A stretch of DNA of 64,000 nt from contig CAAFVV010000050.1 of NCBI GenBank assembly GCA_900766585.1, forward strand, positions 43,584 to 107,583, written 5' to 3'. Source of the DNA: Clostridia bacterium (GTDB lineage: Bacteria > Bacillota > Clostridia > Oscillospirales > Acutalibacteraceae). A model generated the notes under the pieces. The model did not search any database and was not told the origin of the DNA. It saw only the letters and a list, made by a program, of their open reading frames with translations. Shown in pieces: positions 36,860 through 46,440 of the stretch (its first letter is position 1; every line of letters starts with the position of its first letter). Position numbers and translations under genes: made by a program.

Positions 36860-36981
36860 ATGGATTCCTTCCTGCTTTATTTTTCCTTCTGTGCGCACTC
36901 ACACGCCGCGGTCGGGTCAAAGTCACCCGTTACCGCCCAAACACCCCATCGGGTTCACCCCCCTTTCTCTTTCACCCCTTT

Positions 36982-37010
36982 ACTGTATCATATTTCCAGC
37001 CGCAAGTCAA
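36982..37010 (-). promoter_or_regulatory. Promoter of the leftward 34.1-36.9 kb cluster
   Basis: On the minus strand TTGACT (37005-37010) and TACAGT (36982-36987) are separated by 17 bp. It is the only good promoter I see before the toxin-like, immunity-like and following genes. The rest of 36899-37083 shows no intact gene. Confidence 0.65.
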
Positions 37011-37083
37011 CAGAAAAGGGGGTAATTCGCCATATTCACTATTTACGGTTGATGATATATGGCATTATCGCCGAAATGCTGGT

Positions 37084-37123
37084 CAAAAAATCCCCCGGCC
37101 GGCGGGAAAAGCCGGTCGGGGGA
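37084..37123 (-). terminator. Terminator of the thrS-serC-serA operon
   Basis: On the minus strand CCCCCGACCGGC and GCCGGCCGGGGG form a 12-bp stem with a single mismatch, followed by ATTTTTTG. It lies 20 bp after the serA stop. Confidence 0.88.
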
Positions 37124-37142
37124 ATAAGTGCAGGGGGGAAGA

Positions 37143-38294
37143 TCAGATGACGCGGACGCGGATCACGCCCTCCACGGCGGCGATTGCTGCCACGGTCTCG
37201 GGGGAGGGGGTGCCGTCGGTGTCGATCACGGTGTAGGCATACTCCTTGCGGGAGCGGTTGACCATGCTGTCGATGTTGATGCCCTGCGCGGAAATGGCGG
37301 CAGAGATTGCGGTCAGCATGGCGGGGATGTTTTTATGCAGCACACAGATGCGCACGGCGGCGGTGCGCGGCGCGTCCAGATCCGGGTAGTTGACCGAATG
37401 GCGGATCACGCCGTTTTCGAGATACGCTTTCAGCTCATCGGCAGCCATCACGGCGCAGTTGTCCTCGCTTTCGGGCGTGGAAGCGCCGAGGTGCGGGATG
37501 GCGATGACGTTTTCCACCCCGAGCATATCGTCAGAGGGGAAATCCACAACATAGGCGGCGACCTTGCCGTCCGCCAGCGCCGCTTTCATGGCGGCGGTGT
37601 CCACCAGCGCGCCGCGCGCGAAGTTCAGCACGCGCACGCCCGGCTTCATCGTCTCGATCGCCTTTTCGCCGATCATGCCGCGGGTGCCGTCATTGAGCGG
37701 CACATGAACGGTGATGTAGTCGCACTGCGCATAGATCGTGTCGAGATCGGTGGCATGGTGGATGGAGCGGGACAGCCCCCAGGCGGCGTCAACCGACAGA
37801 TAGGGGTCATAGCCGTAGACCTCCATGCCCAGCGCAGCGGCGGCGTTTGCCACCAGAATGCCGATAGCGCCAAGCCCGATCACGCCGAGCTTTTTGCCGA
37901 GGATCTCGGGGCCGACAAACGCGCCCTTGCCCTTTTCGATCTGCTTTTCCACGTCGGGGGTGCCTTTCAGTCCCGCCGCCCATTCAATGCCGGGGACGAT
38001 CCTGCGGGAGGAGAGCAGCAGTCCGGCGAGTACCAGTTCCTTCACGGCGTTGGCATTGGCGCCGGGGGTGTTGAATACCACGATGCCCTTTTCGGCGCAC
38101 GCCTCGACCGGGATGTTGTTGACACCTGCGCCCGCACGGGCGATGGCGAGCACGGATTCCGGCAGCGTCATGTCGTGCATGGCGGCGGAGCGGACGAGAA
38201 TGGCGTCGGGGGTTTCCACGGCGTCGCCGACGGTGTAGCCTGTTAGGCGGTCGGTGCCGCAGGCGGCAATTTTATTCAGTGTCAGAACTTGCAT
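37143..38294 (-). CDS. serA: D-3-phosphoglycerate dehydrogenase
   Basis: The 383-residue protein is the short SerA form: substrate-binding and NAD-binding domains plus a C-terminal ACT domain (~315-383), without the intervening domain. The nucleotide motif is GLGAIGILVANAAAALGMEV (~residue 145). The catalytic residues are Arg in NFARGALVD (~229), Glu near ~258 and His in IPHLGASTPESE (~280). It oxidises 3-phosphoglycerate to phosphohydroxypyruvate, the first step of serine synthesis. The ACT domain may give serine feedback. It follows serC by 12 bp and is the last gene of the thrS-serC-serA unit. Confidence 0.95.
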   Translation of the reverse strand: MQVLTLNKIAACGTDRLTGYTVGDAVETPDAILVRSAAMHDMTLPESVLAIARAGAGVNNIPVEACAEKGIVVFNTPGANANAVKELVLAGLLLSSRRIVPGIEWAAGLKGTPDVEKQIEKGKGAFVGPEILGKKLGVIGLGAIGILVANAAAALGMEVYGYDPYLSVDAAWGLSRSIHHATDLDTIYAQCDYITVHVPLNDGTRGMIGEKAIETMKPGVRVLNFARGALVDTAAMKAALADGKVAAYVVDFPSDDMLGVENVIAIPHLGASTPESEDNCAVMAADELKAYLENGVIRHSVNYPDLDAPRTAAVRICVLHKNIPAMLTAISAAISAQGINIDSMVNRSRKEYAYTVIDTDGTPSPETVAAIAAVEGVIRVRVI

Positions 38295-38306
38295 GGGATT
38301 TCCTCC

Positions 38307-39392
38307 TCAGATATGTGCTTTTTCGAAAGCAGCCATAAAGTCCACGAGCTTTTCCACGCCCTCGACCGGCATGGCGTTGTAGATGGAGGCGCGCATACCG
38401 CCGACGGAGCGGTGCCCTTTCAGGTTGACAAAGCCCGCTTCCTTGGCGGCCTTGACGAAGGCGGCGTCGGTCTCCTCGTTGCCGGTGACGAACGGGACGT
38501 TCATCAGCGAGCGGTCCTCCGGCACGACGGTGCCCTTAAACAGGCGGGACTGGTCGAGGAACTGATACAAAAGCGCGGCTTTTTTCTCGTTGATCGCCTT
38601 CATGCTGTCAAGTCCGCCGATGTCGTCGCGGATCCATTTGAGCACCAGCCCGGCAATGTAGATGCAGTAGCAGGGCGGGGTGTTGAACATGGAGTCGTTG
38701 TCGGCGTGGGTCTGGTAGTTGAGCATGGTCGGGCAGATGTCGCGCGCGTGACCGATGAGGTCGCGGCGGATGATGGCGACTGTCAGACCGGCGGGCGCCA
38801 TATTCTTCTGCGCACCGGCATACAGCATACCGAACTTTGTAACGTCGATCGGCTCGGACAGGATGCAGGAGGAGATGTCCGCGATCAGCGGTACATTGCC
38901 GGTCTCGGGCAGCGTGTGGTATTTCGTGCCGTAGATCGTGTTGTTCATGCAGATGTGGAAATAGTCCGCATCCCTGGTGAACGTGGCGGGATCCAGCTTC
39001 GGGATGTAGGAAAACGTCTTATCCTTGGAGCTGGCGACGATATGCGCGTCGCCGTAGCGGGCGGCCTCCTGATACGCCTTGTTTGCCCACTGACCGGTGA
39101 TGACGAAATCCGCCTTGCCGGAGCCATTCATGAGGTTGAGCGGCATCATGGCGAATTGTGTGGACGCGCCGCCCTGCAAAAACAGCACCGCGTAGTCGTC
39201 GGGGATACCCATGACCTCGCGCAGCAGTGCCTCGGTCTCTTTGATGATCGCGTCATACTCCTTGGAGCGGTGGGACATCTCCATGACCGACTGACCGGAC
39301 GTGCCGTATTCCAGCATCTCGGCGGCAGCGGTCTTCAGCACCTTTTCGGGGAGCATGGACGGACCAGCGGAAAAATTATAGACTCTTGCCAT
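38307..39392 (-). CDS. serC: Phosphoserine aminotransferase
   Basis: The 361-residue class V aminotransferase has the typical start RVYNFSAGPSMLPEKVL and the PLP-binding Lys in YAGAQKNMAPAGL (~residue 193). The end MRASIYNAMPVEGVEKLVDF is also typical. It converts phosphohydroxypyruvate and glutamate to phosphoserine. It lies between thrS and serA in the same orientation. GGAGG precedes the ATG. There is no terminator between thrS and serC, only 40 bp with a short GC dyad, so the T-box upstream of thrS should influence it. Confidence 0.97.
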   Translation of the reverse strand: MARVYNFSAGPSMLPEKVLKTAAAEMLEYGTSGQSVMEMSHRSKEYDAIIKETEALLREVMGIPDDYAVLFLQGGASTQFAMMPLNLMNGSGKADFVITGQWANKAYQEAARYGDAHIVASSKDKTFSYIPKLDPATFTRDADYFHICMNNTIYGTKYHTLPETGNVPLIADISSCILSEPIDVTKFGMLYAGAQKNMAPAGLTVAIIRRDLIGHARDICPTMLNYQTHADNDSMFNTPPCYCIYIAGLVLKWIRDDIGGLDSMKAINEKKAALLYQFLDQSRLFKGTVVPEDRSLMNVPFVTGNEETDAAFVKAAKEAGFVNLKGHRSVGGMRASIYNAMPVEGVEKLVDFMAAFEKAHI

Positions 39393-39432
39393 AGTAATGA
39401 CCTCCTAATTCAGACAGCGGCAGCGCTGCGGT

Positions 39433-41364
<1,932 letters not shown>

Positions 41365-41392
41365 CTTCATCACTCCTTCTGAAAATTACATA

Positions 41393-41640
41393 TAAAAAAC
41401 GCTCCGTCCCCTTACAAGGGACGAAGCGTTTAAAGCCACGTGGTGCCACCCTCATTCAGCAGACCACAGGTCTGCCCTCGAGAGGCGGATAACGGTGCCG
41501 GCCGTTGCGGATTACCCCGGTCGCCCGGCTCGCCCGCACACTCAGGGGTGGTGGTCATTCGGCTTTTCCTGCACGGTTCCCAGCAATGCCGCGCTCTCTG
41601 AACAAGGATCAAGGCCGCTCCGTCCCCATCGACGTTTATG
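41393..41640 (-). ncRNA. T-box leader, threonine specifier, upstream of thrS
   Basis: The minus strand carries the invariant T-box AGGGTGGCACCACG (inside 41435-41452). It is followed by a terminator whose arms AACGCTTCGTCCC (41418-41430) and GGGACGGAGCGTT (41399-41411) end in T residues. Upstream lies a Stem I with AGAGAGCGCGG near its 5' base and GAATGACCACCACCCCTGAG at the specifier loop. Aligned with known leaders, in which nine bases separate codon and GAG, the specifier is ACC (41550-41552), a threonine codon. Uncharged tRNA-Thr should stabilise the antiterminator and allow transcription of thrS, serC and serA. Confidence 0.95.
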
Positions 41641-41646
41641 CGAGTC

Positions 41647-41675
41647 ATTGTAAACCCTTTTCTGCAAAAAGTCAA
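41647..41675 (-). promoter_or_regulatory. Promoter of the T-box/thrS transcript
   Basis: On the minus strand TTGACT (41670-41675) and TACAAT (41647-41652) are separated by 17 bp. Transcription would start near 41640, directly before Stem I. Confidence 0.85.
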
Positions 41676-41692
41676 CCCCCGCGGCGCGGTTT

Positions 41693-41735
41693 TTTCAAAA
41701 AAACCGTCCGGAGGGGAATTTCTCCTCCGGACGGG
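41693..41735 (-). terminator. Terminator of the SPFH gene
   Basis: On the minus strand CCGTCCGGAGGAG and CTCCTCCGGACGG-type arms (41704-41734; CCCCTCCGGACGG on the far side) form a ~13-bp stem followed by seven T residues. Confidence 0.88.
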
Positions 41736-41749
41736 TGCGCAGACGGCGC

Positions 41750-42607
41750 TTATTCGGTCAGGTCACGGGTGTCAATAATGGCGCTGCCGCCGGTGGCGGT
41801 GGGGAGCTTGCCGTCCCACTTCTGCACCTTCTGGTATTCGACCAGCGTGGCGTTGAGCGAGGCGCTCAGCTGCCGGTTGGCTTCGGCCTGTGCCTGCGCC
41901 TTCACCTTGATGGCGTCGGCTTCCGCCTGCGCGGTCAGCACCTTTTTCTCCGCCTCTGTCCTGGCGATCACCAGAGCCTGCTCCTGCTCGGTCTTGGTCT
42001 TGAGCAGGTTCTGCTCGGCGACCTGCTTGGCTTCGATGGCGGCGTTGAATTCGTCGGTGAAATCAAAGTTGACGATATTGAACTTCTCGATAATGATGCC
42101 GTATTCCTGCACCTTGCTCTTGAGCGTGTCCTTTGTCTCCTCACTGACGGCTTCGCGCTTGGTGATCAGCTCCTCCGCCGTATATTTCGCACTGACGGAT
42201 TTCATGCTCTCCTGCACGGCGGGCAGCAGCACGACGTCCTCATAGCCGCGGCCGATGTTCTGGAACACACTCGCACTGGAGGCATTGCTGACGCGAAAGT
42301 TGACGGCGACGTTGCTGTTGACCGTCTGAAGATCCTTGGATACCGCATTGGCGGCGACCTCTTTTTTCTGGATCTTGTTCGAGATCATCTCCACCTGCTG
42401 CACAAAGGGCGCCTTGAAGTGGAAGCCCTCGGCGAGCACCTGATCCGACACCTTGCCGAGCGTCATCACGACGCCGGAGTGACCGGCGGGAACGACCACA
42501 CAGCAGGAGGCGACCAGAATGATCGCAGCGACAGCCAGAGCGGCAATGCCTGCGATAAGGCGGATCCGCCGGGCGGCGGAGGGGTCTTTGACTTTATTGT
42601 TGATCAT
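41750..42607 (-). CDS. SPFH/prohibitin-like membrane protein
   Basis: The 285-residue protein has an N-terminal anchor (~12-42) followed by an SPFH/band 7 domain (~43-200, with VVPAGHSGVVMTLGKV). A long Ala/Glu/Gln-rich coiled coil (~200-255) follows. The layout matches prohibitin-type scaffold proteins such as bacterial HflK/C-like and flotillin relatives, which oligomerise at membrane microdomains and modulate membrane proteases. No NfeD partner is adjacent. The start at 42607 lies after AAAGGAGAG. It is monocistronic between its own promoter and terminator. Confidence 0.92.
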   Translation of the reverse strand: MINNKVKDPSAARRIRLIAGIAALAVAAIILVASCCVVVPAGHSGVVMTLGKVSDQVLAEGFHFKAPFVQQVEMISNKIQKKEVAANAVSKDLQTVNSNVAVNFRVSNASSASVFQNIGRGYEDVVLLPAVQESMKSVSAKYTAEELITKREAVSEETKDTLKSKVQEYGIIIEKFNIVNFDFTDEFNAAIEAKQVAEQNLLKTKTEQEQALVIARTEAEKKVLTAQAEADAIKVKAQAQAEANRQLSASLNATLVEYQKVQKWDGKLPTATGGSAIIDTRDLTE

Positions 42608-42637
42608 GGTTTTCTCTCCTTTATGTTGATGAATACA

Positions 42638-42666
42638 GTGTATCATAGGTTCACGCGAACGTCAAT
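42638..42666 (-). promoter_or_regulatory. Promoter of the SPFH gene
   Basis: On the minus strand TTGACG (42661-42666) and TACACT (42638-42643) are separated by 17 bp. Confidence 0.8.
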
Positions 42667-42833
42667 AACAGTCTTGCGAACTTTTAGAAGAAAAAGGAAA
42701 CGGGAGAGAAACAAACACGCAATAGCTCATAAAATCGCCGGATATCTTGCAAAATCGCGGGTTTTCTTCCGATTTTGTTCCGCGCATGATTCAAAGGGCG
42801 GCGGGAATACTGCGAAGGAAGGAGGTGAGTGTC

Positions 42834-42986
42834 ATGCGCTATGTCTGTGAGATTTGCGGCTATGAGACAGAAGAGGACGAGGAGCTACTGGACGAGCAGG
42901 GCAAAGACGATTTTTTCTGTCCGGTCTGCGGAAGCGACCGGGAGCTGTTTTATCCTGAACCGATGGAGTATTCTCTGCCGCGATGA
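42834..42986 (+). CDS. Rubredoxin-like two-CxxC miniprotein
   Basis: The 50-residue protein begins MRYVCEICGYE and has a second pair CPVCGSDR near residue 33. The two CxxC knuckles separated by ~24 residues resemble a rubredoxin-type iron or zinc site, but the spacing and acidic loop differ from classic rubredoxin. It may be an electron carrier or a structural zinc protein. GGAAGGAGGTGAG precedes the ATG. It is followed by a terminator and stands alone; no clear promoter was found in the ~170 bp upstream, which contain no other gene. Confidence 0.8.
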   Translation: MRYVCEICGYETEEDEELLDEQGKDDFFCPVCGSDRELFYPEPMEYSLPR

Positions 42987-42990
42987 ATAC

Positions 42991-43028
42991 AAAGCGGGTG
43001 TCCGGGAGACTGCGGACACCCGCTTTTT
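42991..43028 (+). terminator. Rho-independent terminator
   Basis: AAAGCGGGTGTCC and GGACACCCGCTTTTT form a 10- to 13-bp stem with a T tract, after the rubredoxin-like gene. Confidence 0.9.
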
Positions 43029-43060
43029 GGCAATTTTTGCGCAAATCGGGCGGTAACGGC

Positions 43061-43123
43061 TTGACAAAGCGGAATAATAAGGTATAATAATAGGCAGAAC
43101 GCAAAGTTAACAGTGTTAACTTT
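43061..43123 (+). promoter_or_regulatory. Aromatic operon promoter with 9-3-9 inverted repeat
   Basis: TTGACA (43061-43066) and TATAAT (43083-43088) with 16 bp between form a strong promoter. Directly downstream, AAAGTTAAC (43103-43111) and GTTAACTTT (43115-43123) make a perfect 9-bp inverted repeat around AGT, covering the first transcribed bases. This is a repressor operator by position. Each arm contains GTTAAC, also the centre of the E. coli TrpR operator, but no binding protein is proven. Confidence 0.8.
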
Positions 43124-43141
43124 CGGAAAAGGGGCGATCCG

Positions 43142-44332
43142 ATGAGTGCGCAGAGAATGCAGGCGTTGGGAGAAAAGCGGTCGGTCATCCGCGAAATATT
43201 TGAATACGGCAATCGCCGCCGGGCGGAGATCGGCGCGGAGCGGGTGCTGGATTTCAGCCTCGGCAACCCGAGCGTGCCGCCGCCCGACGCGGTGCAAAGG
43301 GAGCTTTTGCGCCTGCTGACGGAGGAGGATCCGCTGTCGCTGCACGGCTACACCTCTGCGCCCGGTGACCCCGCAGTACGCGCCGCCGTGGCGGAAAACC
43401 TGAATGCGCGCTACGGCACGGCGTTTTCGGCGGGGGATCTCGTGCTGACTGCAGGTGCCGCCGCCTCGCTGACTATTAGCCTGTCGGCGCTGCTGGAGCA
43501 GGGGGACGAGGTCATCCTGTTTGCCCCCTATTTTCCGGAGTACACGGTGTTTGTTGAGACGGCGGGCGGCGTGCCGGTAACGGTGCCCTGCCCCGCGCCG
43601 GAATTTCAGATTGACTTTGACCATCTGGCGGCGGCGCTCACGCCGCGCACGCGGGCGGTGATCCTCAATTCGCCGAACAACCCGTCCGGCGCGGTGGTGC
43701 CGGCGGCGGCGCTCGAAACGCTTTCGTCCGTGCTGACCGCGGCGGGGGAGCGTTACGGGCATACGATTTGGCTCATCTCGGACGAGCCGTACCGCGAGCT
43801 GACCTATGACGGCGTCGTGACTCCGTTTGTCACCCCGTATTATCCCGCCACGATCGTCTGCTATTCCTTCAGTAAATCACTGTCGCTGCCGGGCGAGCGG
43901 ATCGGGTATATTCTGGTCCCGCCCGCCGTGCCGCAGCAGACGGACGTGCTTCATGCCGTCTACGGCGCGGCGCGGGCGCTCGGCTACGTCTGTGCGCCGG
44001 CGCTGTTCCAAAAGCTGCTGCCCGCCTGTGTGGGGCAGACGGCGGACCGCACAGTTTATGCCCGCAACCGGCAGCTGCTCTGCGATGCCCTGCGGGAAAA
44101 CGGCTATACGTTCACCCGCCCCGACGGCGCGTTTTATCTGTTTGTGCAGGCGCTCGAGCCGGACGCGGCGGCATTTTGCGAGCGGGCGAAAAAATATGAG
44201 CTGCTGCTTGTGCCGAGCGACGATTTCGGCGTGCCGGGCTATGTCCGCATCGCCTATTGCGTCTCGACGGCGCAGATCGAGCGGGCGATCCCCGCTTTTG
44301 CACAGCTGGCAAAGGAGTATCGGCATGGATGA
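43142..44332 (+). CDS. PLP-dependent class I/II aminotransferase (aromatic operon)
   Basis: The 396-residue fold-type I aminotransferase has the PLP Lys in YSFSKSLSLPGERIGY (~residue 243), NSPNNPSGAVV (~178) and a typical Arg near the C-terminus. It resembles aspartate/aromatic aminotransferases. As first gene of the aromatic operon it probably transaminates phenylpyruvate and hydroxyphenylpyruvate, the last steps to Phe and Tyr; specificity is inferred from context. The ATG lies after AAAAGGGG, 18 bp downstream of the palindrome. It overlaps pheA by 8 bases. Confidence 0.93.
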   Translation: MSAQRMQALGEKRSVIREIFEYGNRRRAEIGAERVLDFSLGNPSVPPPDAVQRELLRLLTEEDPLSLHGYTSAPGDPAVRAAVAENLNARYGTAFSAGDLVLTAGAAASLTISLSALLEQGDEVILFAPYFPEYTVFVETAGGVPVTVPCPAPEFQIDFDHLAAALTPRTRAVILNSPNNPSGAVVPAAALETLSSVLTAAGERYGHTIWLISDEPYRELTYDGVVTPFVTPYYPATIVCYSFSKSLSLPGERIGYILVPPAVPQQTDVLHAVYGAARALGYVCAPALFQKLLPACVGQTADRTVYARNRQLLCDALRENGYTFTRPDGAFYLFVQALEPDAAAFCERAKKYELLLVPSDDFGVPGYVRIAYCVSTAQIERAIPAFAQLAKEYRHG

Positions 44333-45422
44333 GCTGGAGCGGGCGCGCAAACGCATCAATGAGATCGACAGAGAGATGGCGGCGCTGTTTGTGCAGCGGA
44401 TGGAGGCGTCCGAGGCGGTCGCCGCTTATAAGCGGGAGCACGGGCTGCCGGTGCGCGACAGCGCGCGGGAGGCGGAGGTCGTGCGCCGCAACGCCGTTTT
44501 GGTGGAAAACGAGACGCTGCGCGCCTATTACGTCAACTTTCTGCAAAACAATATGGCGCTTTCCCGCAAATATCAGCAGCGGATCCAGGAGGGGCAGACC
44601 GTCGCCTACAGCGGCGTCGAGGGGGCGTTTGCGTTTATCGCCGCCCGCCGCATCTTCCCTGACGCCATCCACCGCGCCTACGGCGACTTCCGCACGGCGT
44701 ATGAGGCGGTCGTCAGCGGCGAATGTGACTGCGCCGTGCTGCCGATCGAAAACAGCTATGCCGGCGAGGTGTCTCAGGTGATCGACCTGCTGTTCCAGGG
44801 GACGCTGTATATCAACGGCGTATATGATCTGGAGATCACGCAGAACCTGCTCGGACTGCCCGGCACGTCGATTGCGGATATCACGACGGTGGTCAGCCAT
44901 CCGCAGGCGCTGTCCCAGTGTGCGGAATACATACGTGCGCGCGGCTTTAAAGAGGTGCGCGCCGCCAATACGGCGCTCGCTGCCCGTCAGGTGGCGGAGG
45001 GGGGAGATCCCCATATTGCGGCGATCGCGAGCGAGGATACCGCCGTGCTGTACGGGCTGACGCTGCTCGAAAAAAACATCAACGAGAGCAGCACGAACAC
45101 GACCCGCTTTGCCGTGCTGTCCCGCGTCGAGGATCGCGCGGAGCTGACGGAAAACGGGCGGCAGTCCGTTCTGGTCTTTACCGTGAAAAACGAGGCCGGC
45201 GCGCTGGCGCGTGCCATCAACATCATCGGCGGTCACGGGTTTAATATGCGCACCCTGCGCAGCCGCCCGATGAAGGAGCTGATGTGGCAGTATTATTTTT
45301 ATGTGGAAACGGACGGCAATGTCCACTCGCCGAACGGACAGCAGATGCTGAAGGAGCTGTCCGGCTGCTGCGACCGGCTGCGGGTGGTCGGCACGTTTGC
45401 CCATGAGACGACGCTGAAATAA
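44325..45422 (+). CDS. pheA: Chorismate mutase-prephenate dehydratase
   Basis: The 365-residue bifunctional protein has an AroQ-type chorismate mutase (~1-85; RKRINEIDREMAALFVQRME), a prephenate dehydratase domain (~95-275; YSGVEGAFAF, and STNTTRF near ~253) and a C-terminal ACT domain (~285-360). It converts chorismate to prephenate and then phenylpyruvate; the ACT domain usually gives Phe feedback. The ATG at 44325 lies after AAAGGAG and inside the aminotransferase end. The ACT motif reads GHGFNMRTLRSRP where ESRP is usual, a possible change in feedback. Confidence 0.95.
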   Translation: MDELERARKRINEIDREMAALFVQRMEASEAVAAYKREHGLPVRDSAREAEVVRRNAVLVENETLRAYYVNFLQNNMALSRKYQQRIQEGQTVAYSGVEGAFAFIAARRIFPDAIHRAYGDFRTAYEAVVSGECDCAVLPIENSYAGEVSQVIDLLFQGTLYINGVYDLEITQNLLGLPGTSIADITTVVSHPQALSQCAEYIRARGFKEVRAANTALAARQVAEGGDPHIAAIASEDTAVLYGLTLLEKNINESSTNTTRFAVLSRVEDRAELTENGRQSVLVFTVKNEAGALARAINIIGGHGFNMRTLRSRPMKELMWQYYFYVETDGNVHSPNGQQMLKELSGCCDRLRVVGTFAHETTLK

Positions 45423-45435
45423 GGAGGAGACCGCC

Positions 45436-46440
45436 ATGACGATTCCGATGACGCTTCCGGGCGGACAGTATACGATCACAGTGGAGCGCGGCGCACTGGC
45501 GCAGGCGCACACGCTGTGCCGCCTTGACCGGCGGGTGCTGATCGTGACCGACACCGGCGTGCCGGAGGCATACGCCGAAAAGCTGGCGGCGCAGTGCGCC
45601 CGCCCGACGGTCGTGCGCATTCCGCAGGGGGAGGAGAGCAAGTCCTTGGCGCAGTTTGAGGCGCTGTGCCGCGTGATGCTGCGGGAGGGCTTCACCCGCG
45701 CCGACTGCGTTGCGGCGGTCGGCGGCGGCGTGGTGGGCGATCTCGCGGGCTTTGTCGCCGCCTCCTATATGCGCGGCGTGGATTTTTACAACCTGCCGAC
45801 CACGCTGCTGTCGCAGGTGGATTCCTCCATCGGCGGCAAGGTGGCGGTGGATCTCGACGGGATCAAGAATATTCTCGGCGCGTTTTATCAGCCGAAGGCG
45901 GTCGTGATCGACCCCGACACGCTGTCTACATTGCCGCCCCGCCAGATCGCCAACGGCATGGCGGAGGCGGTCAAGATGGCGCTGACGCTGGACGGGGAAT
46001 TTTTCACGATGTTTGAGGCGGGAGATGTGCCGGTCGAAACGGTCATCACCCGTTCGCTGCTCTGCAAAAAGCGGGTCGTCGAGCAGGACGAGCGCGAAGC
46101 GGGGCTGCGGCGCGTGCTCAATTTCGGCCACACGATCGGTCATGCAATCGAAACGGTGGAGGGGCTGTCGGGGTTGTACCACGGCGAGTGCGTGGCGCTC
46201 GGCATGCTGCCGATGTGCAGCGATGCGGTGCGCGCCCGCCTGCTGCCGGTGCTTGCAGGGCTCGGTCTGCCAACGACGTGGTCGGGCGACGCGGCACAGC
46301 TGTCTGCGGCGGCGGCGCACGACAAAAAATTCTCCGGCGACAGCGTGACGGTGGTCACGGCGCCGGAGGTGGGAACGTTTGCGCTGGAAAAATGGACGCC
46401 CGCACAGCTTACCGGGCGGATGGAGGCGTATTTTGCATGA
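45436..46440 (+). CDS. aroB: 3-dehydroquinate synthase
   Basis: The 334-residue protein has the NAD-binding GGGVVGDLAGFVAASYMRG (~residue 95), PTTLLSQVDSSIGGKVAVD (~115) and the metal-binding His residues in NFGHTIGHAIE (~232) and YHGECVALGM (~248). It converts DAHP to 3-dehydroquinate, step two of the shikimate pathway. It lies 13 bp after pheA and its stop overlaps aroC (ATGA). Confidence 0.97.
   Translation: MTIPMTLPGGQYTITVERGALAQAHTLCRLDRRVLIVTDTGVPEAYAEKLAAQCARPTVVRIPQGEESKSLAQFEALCRVMLREGFTRADCVAAVGGGVVGDLAGFVAASYMRGVDFYNLPTTLLSQVDSSIGGKVAVDLDGIKNILGAFYQPKAVVIDPDTLSTLPPRQIANGMAEAVKMALTLDGEFFTMFEAGDVPVETVITRSLLCKKRVVEQDEREAGLRRVLNFGHTIGHAIETVEGLSGLYHGECVALGMLPMCSDAVRARLLPVLAGLGLPTTWSGDAAQLSAAAAHDKKFSGDSVTVVTAPEVGTFALEKWTPAQLTGRMEAYFA

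Noticed and set aside
36840..37150. Plus-strand 96-codon frame
   Set aside because: It is antisense to the toxin-like fragment and its promoter and covers the serA terminator; no RBS.
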